From Haloarcula sp. (GTDB taxonomy: Archaea; Halobacteriota; Halobacteria; Halobacteriales; Haloarculaceae): a stretch of DNA of 14,708 nt. A program made the position numbers and the translations under genes. The DNA lies in the NCBI GenBank assembly GCA_028275075.1, contig JAQCNK010000285.1:1-14708 (forward strand), written 5' to 3'. This document shows positions 1 through 6,369 of this stretch, one piece after another. Within the stretch, counting starts at the first letter, position 1. Each line of letters starts with the position of its first letter. Below the pieces are notes generated by a model, which had not been told where the DNA came from, searched no databases, and saw only the letters and a list, made by a program, of their open reading frames with translations.

Positions 1-326
1 GTCGTCAGCTCACGAACGCAATCCTGCAGGTCCTCGACGGAGTGGTCGGCTGCGAGCTGGTTGATGCGTCGCCACTCGAAGTACGCGTCGTTGCGCTCGT
101 AGGTGGCCGGATGGCTGTCGTGCCGGGTGACGATGCCGAGGTCGTCGAACCACCCCAGATACTTCCGGGCGGTCTTGGGGTCACAGTCGGCGGTGTCGGC
201 GATCGCGCTCGCCGTCGTCGGCTCGCGGGTCTGCAGGATGGTGCCGTAGATGCGCTGTTCGACGTCGTCGCTGCTGAACGGCTCCTCGAAGGGGGGCGGC
301 CCATCGGCGGCGTCTGTCTCGGACAT
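1..326 (-). CDS. DUF7342-type winged-helix transcriptional regulator, C-terminus cut by window edge
   Basis: Reading from ATG at 326-324, 108 codons stay open to the window edge, so the C-terminal part is missing. After an acidic, Pro-rich start (MSETDAADGPPPFEEPF), residues about 24-68 form a winged helix-turn-helix: a helix with RIYGTILQ, the turn-recognition unit ASAIADTADCDPKTARKYL and the wing-like GIVTRHD. The next stretch, YERNDAYFEWRRINQL, matches what I recall of the haloarchaeal DUF7342/TrmB-like wHTH family common on mobile elements. It probably binds DNA; the target is unknown. The start is supported by a TATA-like element about 25 bp upstream, which fits a leaderless transcript. 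It lies downstream of the primase gene in the same direction, separated by a 212-bp gap that holds a conspicuous inverted repeat, a possible operator for this protein. Family recognition is fairly firm; the regulatory link is inference. Confidence 0.82.
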   Translation of the reverse strand, partial: MSETDAADGPPPFEEPFSSDDVEQRIYGTILQTREPTTASAIADTADCDPKTARKYLGWFDDLGIVTRHDSHPATYERNDAYFEWRRINQLAADHSVEDLQDCVRELT

Positions 327-347
327 ATTCAGGATTGCAACGCGAAG

Positions 348-354
348 GATATAG
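348..354 (-). promoter_or_regulatory. TATA element giving a likely leaderless transcript
   Basis: On the minus strand this reads CTATATC. Its centre lies about 25 bp before the A of the ATG at 326, which is the usual archaeal TATA-to-start-site distance, so the transcript would begin at or next to the start codon. No Shine-Dalgarno sequence is present, which fits a leaderless mRNA. Confidence 0.5.
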
Positions 355-431
355 TTCTTACTTCGCGGAATAGTTTCCTGAAGTACAGTCTCCCCCCGGT
401 AGCCCCCGTTTTGCGGCGAGATTGAGCGTAG

Positions 432-472
432 TTAACCAACAAATAGCGCGATATAGCGAGTCTGTTGGTTAA
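432..472. repeat. Left copy of TTAACCAAC inverted-repeat element
   Basis: Arms TTAACCAACA (432-441) and TGTTGGTTAA (463-472) are a perfect 10-bp inverted repeat around a 21-bp spacer. The spacer itself carries ATAGCG twice (443-448 and 453-458). A related element lies at 14566-14609. The 14-mer AGTTAACCAACAAA (430-443) is identical in both copies and in the same orientation. It sits in the gap between the primase stop codon and the wHTH regulator, with its centre about 100 bp upstream of the regulator's TATA element. It could be an operator or a recombination/boundary site. Confidence 0.8.
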
Positions 473-525
473 TCTTCTCGCTCACAGAATCAGAACGCTC
501 GAGAGAGGTTTTCGGATGGCGGTGA

Positions 526-537
526 AGCGGCGCCGCT
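526..537. repeat. GC palindrome just after the primase stop
   Basis: AGCGGCGCCGCT is a perfect 12-bp palindrome immediately downstream of the tandem stop codons TAG TAG that end the primase gene. No T-run follows on the minus strand, so it is not a textbook archaeal terminator. A short mRNA 3'-end hairpin is possible. The 327-538 gap otherwise contains only the inverted repeat and the regulator promoter. Confidence 0.35.
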
Positions 538-538
538 A

Positions 539-1798
539 CTAAGATTGGCCACCGAAGAATCGATGCAACAGCGAGGCTGGCTCTGAGTCATCACCGGTCT
601 CGATCGCAGTACTGGAGTCTTCCTCGTGGGATTGCGCAGTCTCCTGATCACGGGCTGCGAGTTCGTCGGTGAGGCGCTCGATCTCTGTTTCGAGGGTCTC
701 GATCCGCTCAGTCTTCTGTTCGAGTGTTGCCTCGAGTTCGTCGACGCGCTCGCTCAACAAGCGGTTTTTCTCCGCCAGATACGCACGACTCCGGTCTGCG
801 TCGTCTGGCGTACTACCAGCAGTGACCCCGTCAGGTTGGCCGTGAGAATCTTCGGTATCGCCGCCGGCGTCCGGGTCGTAGAACTCCGACGTGGTCGCAA
901 TCGCTCGCTCGATGGTCTTCTCGCCGTACGTCGATCCATCAGCGTAATGGACCTCGTCCCACTTCTCGCGGTGGAGCCCTGACTGGCGGAACAGCTGTTC
1001 CATCTGTGCCCGGTCGCCGCCGGTCCAGAACGCTAACAAACAACACAGCGCCATATCGGCCTCGGACTGGCTGTCGTACCCGACCGTGTTCCCGTTCCAG
1101 AGCCGCTCGAACTTCTCGCCGTTCGATGCGTTTCGCGCTTTCTCGAGGAGATCCTCGTCTTCAAGTTTGACGTCAACGTCAGCTGCACCGGTCGTCGGTG
1201 ACCGGGCGGCAGCGCCACCACGCTGTTCGGACTCGGCTGCTGGTTCAGTGTCGGTGTCCTGGACGTACTCGCGGTGAATCGCCGCGAGCGCGTCCTGTCG
1301 GCGCGCAACGCGACCGGGAGTCTCCTCGACGTGGTCGCCAGTGACGGTGAAAAACCGTGCCGTGTCGTACAGTTCGATGCTCCCCCGACGATTCCGCCCC
1401 TCCGGAAGTTCGCCCCTGATGAGCACGTGATAGCCGGTGCCGGACGGCGACACCTCCGTATAGGAGTCGAGTCGTTCGATGATATCCTGTGCGACGTCGT
1501 CGACGTCGCCGGTTTCCGGATCGCGACAGTCGTCCAGGTCAATGCCGACGATGGGGTCGTCGTCGGTAAACACGAACCCGACGCCATCAGCGTGCTCCGT
1601 CTTAGTGTACTCGAGTGCCGTCTCGAAGTTATCCCACGTCTTTTGCTCCGTCGACGACGCAAACCCGCCAGCCCCCGGCGTCACTGGAATCTTCGTTGGT
1701 TTCCCGTCTCGATCTTCTTCGCGCCAGCACACCCACTGCTCGATCTCGCGCAACCTATCCGGGACCGCTTCACTATCGATTGCGATATCAGCGTCCAT
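539..1798 (-). CDS. NrS-1-type primase-polymerase (archaeo-eukaryotic primase superfamily)
   Basis: This 419-aa protein probably synthesises primers or copies single-stranded DNA for the element. The N-terminal AEP/PrimPol core shows GIDLDDC (about 85-91; catalytic acidic residues), SGTGYHVLI (119-127; the conserved sGxGxH-type motif) and IELYDTARFFTVTGDH (141-156). After an acidic linker, residues about 212-304 match the helix-bundle domain of NrS-1-family polymerases, with ADMALCCLLAFWTGGD and YGEKTIERA. A leucine-rich coiled coil fills about 341-383, and the protein ends with LLHRFFGGQS. There is no helicase domain. I chose the ATG at 1798 over one 14 codons earlier because GGAGG lies 8 nt before it and the conserved region starts shortly after. 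A 367-bp gap from the secretion genes suggests its own promoter. Family call is strong; a role in conjugal complementary-strand synthesis is inferred. Confidence 0.88.
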   Translation of the reverse strand: MDADIAIDSEAVPDRLREIEQWVCWREEDRDGKPTKIPVTPGAGGFASSTEQKTWDNFETALEYTKTEHADGVGFVFTDDDPIVGIDLDDCRDPETGDVDDVAQDIIERLDSYTEVSPSGTGYHVLIRGELPEGRNRRGSIELYDTARFFTVTGDHVEETPGRVARRQDALAAIHREYVQDTDTEPAAESEQRGGAAARSPTTGAADVDVKLEDEDLLEKARNASNGEKFERLWNGNTVGYDSQSEADMALCCLLAFWTGGDRAQMEQLFRQSGLHREKWDEVHYADGSTYGEKTIERAIATTSEFYDPDAGGDTEDSHGQPDGVTAGSTPDDADRSRAYLAEKNRLLSERVDELEATLEQKTERIETLETEIERLTDELAARDQETAQSHEEDSSTAIETGDDSEPASLLHRFFGGQS

Positions 1799-1806
1799 CA
1801 GTGATT

Positions 1807-1811
1807 CCTCC
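1807..1811 (-). promoter_or_regulatory. Shine-Dalgarno site fixing the primase start
   Basis: GGAGG on the minus strand lies 8 nt before the ATG at 1798. The in-frame ATG 42 bp further upstream would place this sequence inside the gene, so the shorter start is preferred. Confidence 0.6.
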
Positions 1812-1928
1812 GTGGACCACTGACTGAATCCAGCGAACAAACTACATCATCTTCTCGAAATGTCCTTCGACTACCGGCACCCTGTCCGATCTGCCTGTCC
1901 CCGCACTGTTCTGCGGATGCAACCCAGT

Positions 1929-1936
1929 GTATATTA
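1929..1936 (-). promoter_or_regulatory. Possible TATA element for the primase gene
   Basis: On the minus strand this reads TAATATAC and lies about 130 bp before the primase ATG, so it would give a leader of roughly 105 nt. Directly upstream is AACCAAC (1937-1943 reversed), a half-site identical to 7 bp of the arms of the two flanking inverted-repeat elements. Assigned by eye only. Confidence 0.3.
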
Positions 1937-1960
1937 GTTGGTTTTGGTGGCCGGTATTGG

Positions 1961-2042
1961 GTGGACAGTAGCCAAGTCATGCGATTTTGCGTGGACAGCT
2001 GTGTCCATGCAGTTCGCCTGGCTGTCCAGTCTGCGTGGACAG
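1961..2042. repeat. Cluster of GTGGACAG / CTGTCCAG short repeats
   Basis: Three direct copies of GTGGACAG start at 1961, 1991 and 2035, spaced 30 and 44 bp apart. One inverted copy lies at 2022-2029, and TGTCCA at 2002-2007 pairs with the second copy. They fall just upstream of the presumed primase promoter, so they could be binding sites for a regulator or replication/transfer protein. Confidence 0.55.
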
Positions 2043-2135
2043 ATGACTGAAATGCCGTATTCTGGGCAGATAAGAGTCTATTCCGGGGAAAAGCGTGGGC
2101 TGTCTCCCATTGCAGTTGGATGCCCATTGAGCCGC

Positions 2136-2166
2136 AATTATACTGTTTCATATTTCTGGTATAATT
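2136..2166. repeat. 8-bp inverted repeat at the end of the coupling-protein gene
   Basis: AATTATAC (2136-2143) and GTATAATT (2159-2166) are perfect reverse complements separated by 15 nt. The element abuts the coupling-protein stop codon (2168-2166). In RNA it would form an AU-rich stem at the mRNA end, so it may be a termination/processing signal or an operator. No long T-run follows on the minus strand. Confidence 0.4.
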
Positions 2167-5100
2167 CATTCTTCGAGCAGTCTGTTCCCCTTCTCTGTCA
2201 GGGTGAGTCCGATATAGAATTGGACGCGCTCACCGTCCACTCTGGACCGGTCGCTGTCGAAGTCGACTGTGTCCCGTAACTTCCGCGTGAACCAACCTTT
2301 GTTTGTCCCGTCAATATCGTGCTGGTCAGTCCACTTTGAATATGCCTGGAACACGTCCTCTTGCGGTACTTTGACGCCATCGGCTTGCCTGACGTACATC
2401 GCGGTGAACGCTTCAACGCCATCGCCATCCGGATCGATGTCCACCGACTCGTCTGTCGCCGCCGACTCCGGACCATCCGTATCTACTGGCTCCTCGTCGC
2501 TCTGAGCATTCGTCGAACGTTTCGACTGGGCTGCGTTATCGGTGGGGCCGTCCAGCCATAGCTCCTCGTGGTCCGGCGATTCAGACAGTTCGTGCGTCTC
2601 GCCCTGTTGGAAGCGTGTGGGACTGCCGTCTGCTGGGAGGATCAACACGAGGTAGCTGTCGCGCGAATAGTCTCCGTCTGGCAGATCGACGTCGGGGAGG
2701 AACGGCTGTTTGATCGGTGTCCACTCCGCCTCGAACGCGTCTTTCGAGTCGTACGTCTGTGTCTCACCGGGTTTGTGGACGGTATACTGGCCGGATTCAC
2801 GGTCGTGACTGTAGTACGCTGGCACGTCATCCTTTGAGAGCACCCCCTCGTCTGGAACGCGGGCGAACTCCCTCTCACCATCCGACAAGACGCGCTTCCC
2901 GTCTTCGCGCCGCCAGACTGTCCGGTTCGTATTGGACGTATAAGCTCGAACGGCGGTGACGCCACCGTGGGCTGTTGCGCCACCGCCGAAGGTCACGGAC
3001 TCGTCACAGTTGTAATACTGTTCGGTGCCGTCCGCCCGCTCTCGAAGCGGTACTGAGAGGATATTCTCGACGCGTGACGCCCACTCCGTCTCGGGGTCGC
3101 CTGGCCGGACGACGAAGATTGGGATACGATCTGTGTCGTGCGCTCGTTTGAGGTTCTGCAAGACTTTCGCGGGGCGATCCGGTGTCGTCGTCTCGGCCTC
3201 GATGTTGAACACGACATCGTGGTCAGGATGCGTCGCGATGGCGTCGGGTTGCTCGCTGCCGTCCTGTTTGAGGATATCGACACTGAACCCGCGCTCGGTG
3301 AGCGCCTGCTCGGTCTCAACGAGCACTGCATCGTGGTCGGACCCGCCTGCCGACTCCACTCCGCCTGTCTTGGGCTGGACCTCCGCTTCGCCCTCCTCGG
3401 ACAGTCGTGCCACGATATCGCCGTCCTGTAACTCAACGTCGATCAGCGGCGACGCGTCACGCACCTCTGGCAGGTCGTCGTCCGCATACTCAATGTCAGG
3501 ATGGCTGTTCTTGAGGCGGATCGAGAGTTCCTCGTCGACATCGACGACGTCTACCCAGCCGTTCTCGTCTCGGATGCCCTCCCGCAACTGCACTGCTCGA
3601 ACCGCCTCGGCCATCGTCTCGCCCAGTATCTGCGTTGGGTTCGCTGCTTCGTTGGCGTCGCTGTAAATGAGATTCTGCATTATCTCCGCGTCGGTCAGCG
3701 GGTCAGTCCCGTATCGATCCAAACTTGCCTCGATGATGTCGTCGACCGCATCCGATGACCGTAGCGGGGGATACGGCGGGAACGTCCGGAGGAGGACCGG
3801 TTCGGAGTATCGACCGCCCTCTAACGGGAGCTTTGTCCAGGCTTGGTACTGATCCGTCGAGGTCAGGTCCTCCGCCGTATAGTCACGGAACCGCTTCATC
3901 AGCAGCTGGGCGTCGTCGACGTCGTTCACGGAGAAGGCGATGAGGTTATCGCAGTTGTTCTGCATCGCCTTACGCGTGTCCTCGTCGAACTGTGAGGGAT
4001 ACTGCGAGGACAAGGTCACGGAGAGGCGCATCGACCGGGCGCGAGCAAGCATCGATTCGATATCGAGGTTTTCACTCGCGATGTCGTCGAACTCGTCACA
4101 GAGCACGAAATACGGCTCTGGATCGGTATCACGCTCGTAGGACCGTTGTTGGATGACACTCCAGAGGTTCCGCATCACACCGAGCGTGACCATCTTCTTG
4201 ATGTCCGTGTTCTCGACGGGCGTGCGAACGATGACGATCCGGTCGTTGTCGATGATGTCGCGGAAGTCGATGGTACTCTCGCGGTGGGAGATGATCCGCC
4301 GGATGACCGAGTTTTCGACCCACGACTTGATGCGTTTGAGCAGCGGTCGGATCGTCTCGTCGTCCATCCGTGCAATTTCGAGACAGAACTCTCTGACGTA
4401 CGGATCGTCGACATCGTAGGCGAACTCCTCGCGGCGCTCGGCGTGCAGTAGCGTGAAGTACATATCGATCACCGAGAACGGCTGGTCGGACTGCATCATC
4501 GCCCGGCCCATCGATTCGGTGATCGACTCCATGTTGATCCCCCAGTACTCGTCCGTATCGAAGATCGCTTTCAGGTTCTCGATGCGATTCTCGATCTCGT
4601 TTTCACGCTCTTCTTCAGTGTCGCAGTCGGGGACTTCGAGGAAGTTCAGCCCGACCGTCTTGTCGTGTTCGGACGAGCCAGGTTCGATCCAGACGACGTC
4701 GTCGAGTCGGTCCTCGGGAAGCATCCGCAGCAGTTCCCGAGAGTCGCGGCCCTTCGGGTCGAAGTAGACGAATCCATACCCTGAATACGCCCACTGGACC
4801 ATCATGTTCAGCAGTTCCGTCGTCTTCCCATAGCCGGTGGTGCCGGTGATCCAGATGTGGCGGAAGAGTGACTCAAACTGGAGCGGGGCTTCACGGAACC
4901 CCCGTTGAGCGTCCTCGTCGTACCCGATCCACAGCGGCGATGGCGCGGTATCGACGCCCGATTCAAGCATCTCACGAACATGAGAGCCAGCGACAGTGCC
5001 CTCGTTCACCGTCTCGGTGACGACTGGTTTGCTGCCGACGTAGTCCGTGTCCTGCTCGGTGATGTCGTACGACTCGCCGAGGAGTGACTGCGGATCTCGA

Positions 5101-5249
5101 CTGGTCTCGAACGTTGTATCCCCGCTGGTTGCACCGTTTCCGTTACCTCTCGTCTCCGTTGGGGAATTCGCGTCGTGTGATGCGCTGGATGCGTCTGCAT
5201 CTGACGCAGTGTCCTGGTCCTCGTCGCGACCGAAGAAGCGATCAAACAC
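2166..5249 (-). CDS. VirD4/TraD-like coupling ATPase with C-terminal nuclease-like and winged-helix domains
   Basis: This 1027-aa protein is the likely DNA pump/coupling ATPase of the secretion system. A low-complexity acidic start (1-55) leads into a HerA/VirD4-type ATPase, about 105-500. It has Walker A GTTGYGKT (136-143), Walker B YFVLCDEFDDI (380-390) and the downstream SSQYPSQF (414-421). Residues about 640-735 look like a PD-(D/E)XK nuclease-fold domain: PDAIA (668-672), FNIEAET (681-687) and K695. Residues about 946-1027 resemble the winged helix at the C-terminus of D5-like primases (VFQAYSKWTDQ, WFTRKLRD, LTLTEKGNRLL). I see no membrane segment, although VirD4 proteins usually have one. 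The start is GTG with GGAGG 8 nt upstream, overlapping the preceding gene by 8 bp. The ATPase call is strong; the two C-terminal assignments are by eye and tentative. Confidence 0.88.
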   Translation of the reverse strand: MFDRFFGRDEDQDTASDADASSASHDANSPTETRGNGNGATSGDTTFETSRDPQSLLGESYDITEQDTDYVGSKPVVTETVNEGTVAGSHVREMLESGVDTAPSPLWIGYDEDAQRGFREAPLQFESLFRHIWITGTTGYGKTTELLNMMVQWAYSGYGFVYFDPKGRDSRELLRMLPEDRLDDVVWIEPGSSEHDKTVGLNFLEVPDCDTEEERENEIENRIENLKAIFDTDEYWGINMESITESMGRAMMQSDQPFSVIDMYFTLLHAERREEFAYDVDDPYVREFCLEIARMDDETIRPLLKRIKSWVENSVIRRIISHRESTIDFRDIIDNDRIVIVRTPVENTDIKKMVTLGVMRNLWSVIQQRSYERDTDPEPYFVLCDEFDDIASENLDIESMLARARSMRLSVTLSSQYPSQFDEDTRKAMQNNCDNLIAFSVNDVDDAQLLMKRFRDYTAEDLTSTDQYQAWTKLPLEGGRYSEPVLLRTFPPYPPLRSSDAVDDIIEASLDRYGTDPLTDAEIMQNLIYSDANEAANPTQILGETMAEAVRAVQLREGIRDENGWVDVVDVDEELSIRLKNSHPDIEYADDDLPEVRDASPLIDVELQDGDIVARLSEEGEAEVQPKTGGVESAGGSDHDAVLVETEQALTERGFSVDILKQDGSEQPDAIATHPDHDVVFNIEAETTTPDRPAKVLQNLKRAHDTDRIPIFVVRPGDPETEWASRVENILSVPLRERADGTEQYYNCDESVTFGGGATAHGGVTAVRAYTSNTNRTVWRREDGKRVLSDGEREFARVPDEGVLSKDDVPAYYSHDRESGQYTVHKPGETQTYDSKDAFEAEWTPIKQPFLPDVDLPDGDYSRDSYLVLILPADGSPTRFQQGETHELSESPDHEELWLDGPTDNAAQSKRSTNAQSDEEPVDTDGPESAATDESVDIDPDGDGVEAFTAMYVRQADGVKVPQEDVFQAYSKWTDQHDIDGTNKGWFTRKLRDTVDFDSDRSRVDGERVQFYIGLTLTEKGNRLLEE

Positions 5250-6369
5250 GATCCTCCCCTCCCAGTTCGGTCGGTCGTTCGCCAGAACGTTGTCTGACCT
5301 CTGTGTCTTCGTACTGATCTGTATCGGCGGGGACGCGGTCGCCGCGCTGGGTGTAGCGCCAGTCGATGTTCGGCGTCTCGATTTCGTTGTTCGGGATGTG
5401 AGCGACGCCGGCGAGTTCGTCGACGGTCATAATCATGCGCCGGTCGGTCCACTCGCGGTCAGCCATCTGAGAGACGTGCTGGCGGAGCTGGCTCGCGCGC
5501 TTGCTGTCCTTGCGATGCCACACTGGCGTATCGTCGAGGCCCTGCTCGGTGATGGCGTTGTAGTACTTCCTGAACATTCCGGCGACCCCACGGGCACGCG
5601 CCTCCGCTTCGTCTTTGTCCGTAGACGCTGCAAGGACGCGGATGTTGACGTGGAACGCCTGCTGGCCACGTTGCTGTTCGATAGTCTTGGCGGCCTGCTT
5701 GTCCTTCTCGCTCGCTGGTCGCGTCCGAGGATTCAGCCACCCGACTGAGGTTCCCTGTCGGAGTGCGTGGGCGAGGTCGTCGACGCTGTTGTGCTTGAAG
5801 CGGTCGCCGTCCGTCCAGGATTGCTTCGCCGGGCGAAAGACGACTTGCGTGACGACTGTGCTGTCGTCGAGGGAGAGCATTTCGCTCGTGATTTCGCCGT
5901 AGGGGTCCGTCGCCCATTCGTCGCTGTTGTGGTGACGGATCGGATAGTACGGGAGTTTCTCCATCTTCAGCCACGCACCAGCGACGTACTCATCGTGGTC
6001 GATCACGGGGAAAGCAGCTCCACCGTCGACGGGGAATACCTCCGAATTCGCGTAGTTATTGCCGACGCGGCGGCGGAACTTGTCGGCGGCCGCTTCGGTC
6101 GCGGCGTGCATGAAGAATTTGACCTTCCCCTCGTCGAACCAGACCTCGAAGGAGTGGTGGTTGCTCGTGTTCTTCCCCCGGAAGTTCGTCGTCACGTCGT
6201 GAACCGACTGGAGGAGGCCAGCGCCGTCGACGACATCTTGATTCTCCTTGAACGGCCGAATCCGGAGCAGAATCCCCGGCGCATCCCGCGCGTGCTGGAC
6301 GAGTGGCTCGTCGATCGGGAGCTGTGTGGCGTCGTACTGTGGGTTGCCCCCCAAGAGCCCATCAAGCAT
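5242..6369 (-). CDS. DUF8128-like partner protein of the coupling ATPase
   Basis: This 375-aa soluble protein has no membrane segment. Residues 1-25 are a short acidic lead-in. The middle is mixed alpha/beta, with FHVNIRVLAASTDKDEAEAR (239-258) followed by a helix containing MFRKYYNAI. Near the C-terminus MIMTVDELAGVAHIPN (312-327), then ETPNIDW, resembles the 'LxxxELAxLxHlP…tP' signature that I recall (DUF8128) in the N-terminal part of archaeal and bacterial VirD4-like proteins, where it is normally fused to the ATPase. Here it is a separate gene just upstream of the ATPase and overlapping it by 8 bp, so the two gene products together match the fused form. I chose ATG at 6369 rather than the in-frame GTG at 6375 because GGAGGT lies 8 nt before the ATG. 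The overlap with the VirB4 gene is also 8 bp, suggesting coupled translation. Exact function unknown. Confidence 0.78.
   Translation of the reverse strand: MLDGLLGGNPQYDATQLPIDEPLVQHARDAPGILLRIRPFKENQDVVDGAGLLQSVHDVTTNFRGKNTSNHHSFEVWFDEGKVKFFMHAATEAAADKFRRRVGNNYANSEVFPVDGGAAFPVIDHDEYVAGAWLKMEKLPYYPIRHHNSDEWATDPYGEITSEMLSLDDSTVVTQVVFRPAKQSWTDGDRFKHNSVDDLAHALRQGTSVGWLNPRTRPASEKDKQAAKTIEQQRGQQAFHVNIRVLAASTDKDEAEARARGVAGMFRKYYNAITEQGLDDTPVWHRKDSKRASQLRQHVSQMADREWTDRRMIMTVDELAGVAHIPNNEIETPNIDWRYTQRGDRVPADTDQYEDTEVRQRSGERPTELGGEDRV

Larger units (their letters stand above)
1799..2165. other. 367-bp gap between coupling-protein and primase genes, with clustered GTGGACAG repeats
   Basis: GTGGACAG occurs at 1961-1968, 1991-1998 and 2035-2042, and the reverse-oriented CTGTCCAG at 2022-2029. 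The middle copy forms the inverted repeat TGGACA-gctg-TGTCCA (1992-2007). An AATTATAC/GTATAATT inverted repeat lies at 2136-2166, and a TATA-like sequence near 1930. The clustered, mixed-orientation short repeats resemble a protein-binding control region or a replication/transfer origin. A 123-codon open frame spans the whole gap but has an unusual composition (see rejected items). Confidence 0.5.

Noticed and set aside
5..304. A 99-codon minus-strand frame at the left edge.
   Set aside because: It is a Ser/Arg/Thr/Pro-rich shadow in another frame of the winged-helix regulator that starts at 326.
432..472. Inverted-repeat elements as XerC/D-dif-type or CRISPR-type sites.
   Set aside because: dif-type sites have 11-bp arms around a 6-8 bp centre, but here the spacer is 21-26 bp. 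Only two copies exist, far apart, so it is not an array.
526..538. GC palindrome after the primase as a Rho-independent-style terminator.
   Set aside because: No T-run follows it on the transcribed strand, and archaeal termination depends mainly on T-rich stretches, so only a weak hairpin is claimed.
1798..2169. A 123-codon minus-strand open frame filling the gap between the coupling-protein and primase genes, overlapping both neighbours by a few bases (ATGA at its start, TGATG at its end).
   Set aside because: The tiling is suggestive of translational coupling, but the product is poor in acidic residues and rich in Trp, Gln and Arg, unlike haloarchaeal proteins. It has no recognisable motif, and it covers the repeat-rich, AT-richer control region and the primase Shine-Dalgarno. 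Conservation in relatives or ribosome profiling would decide.
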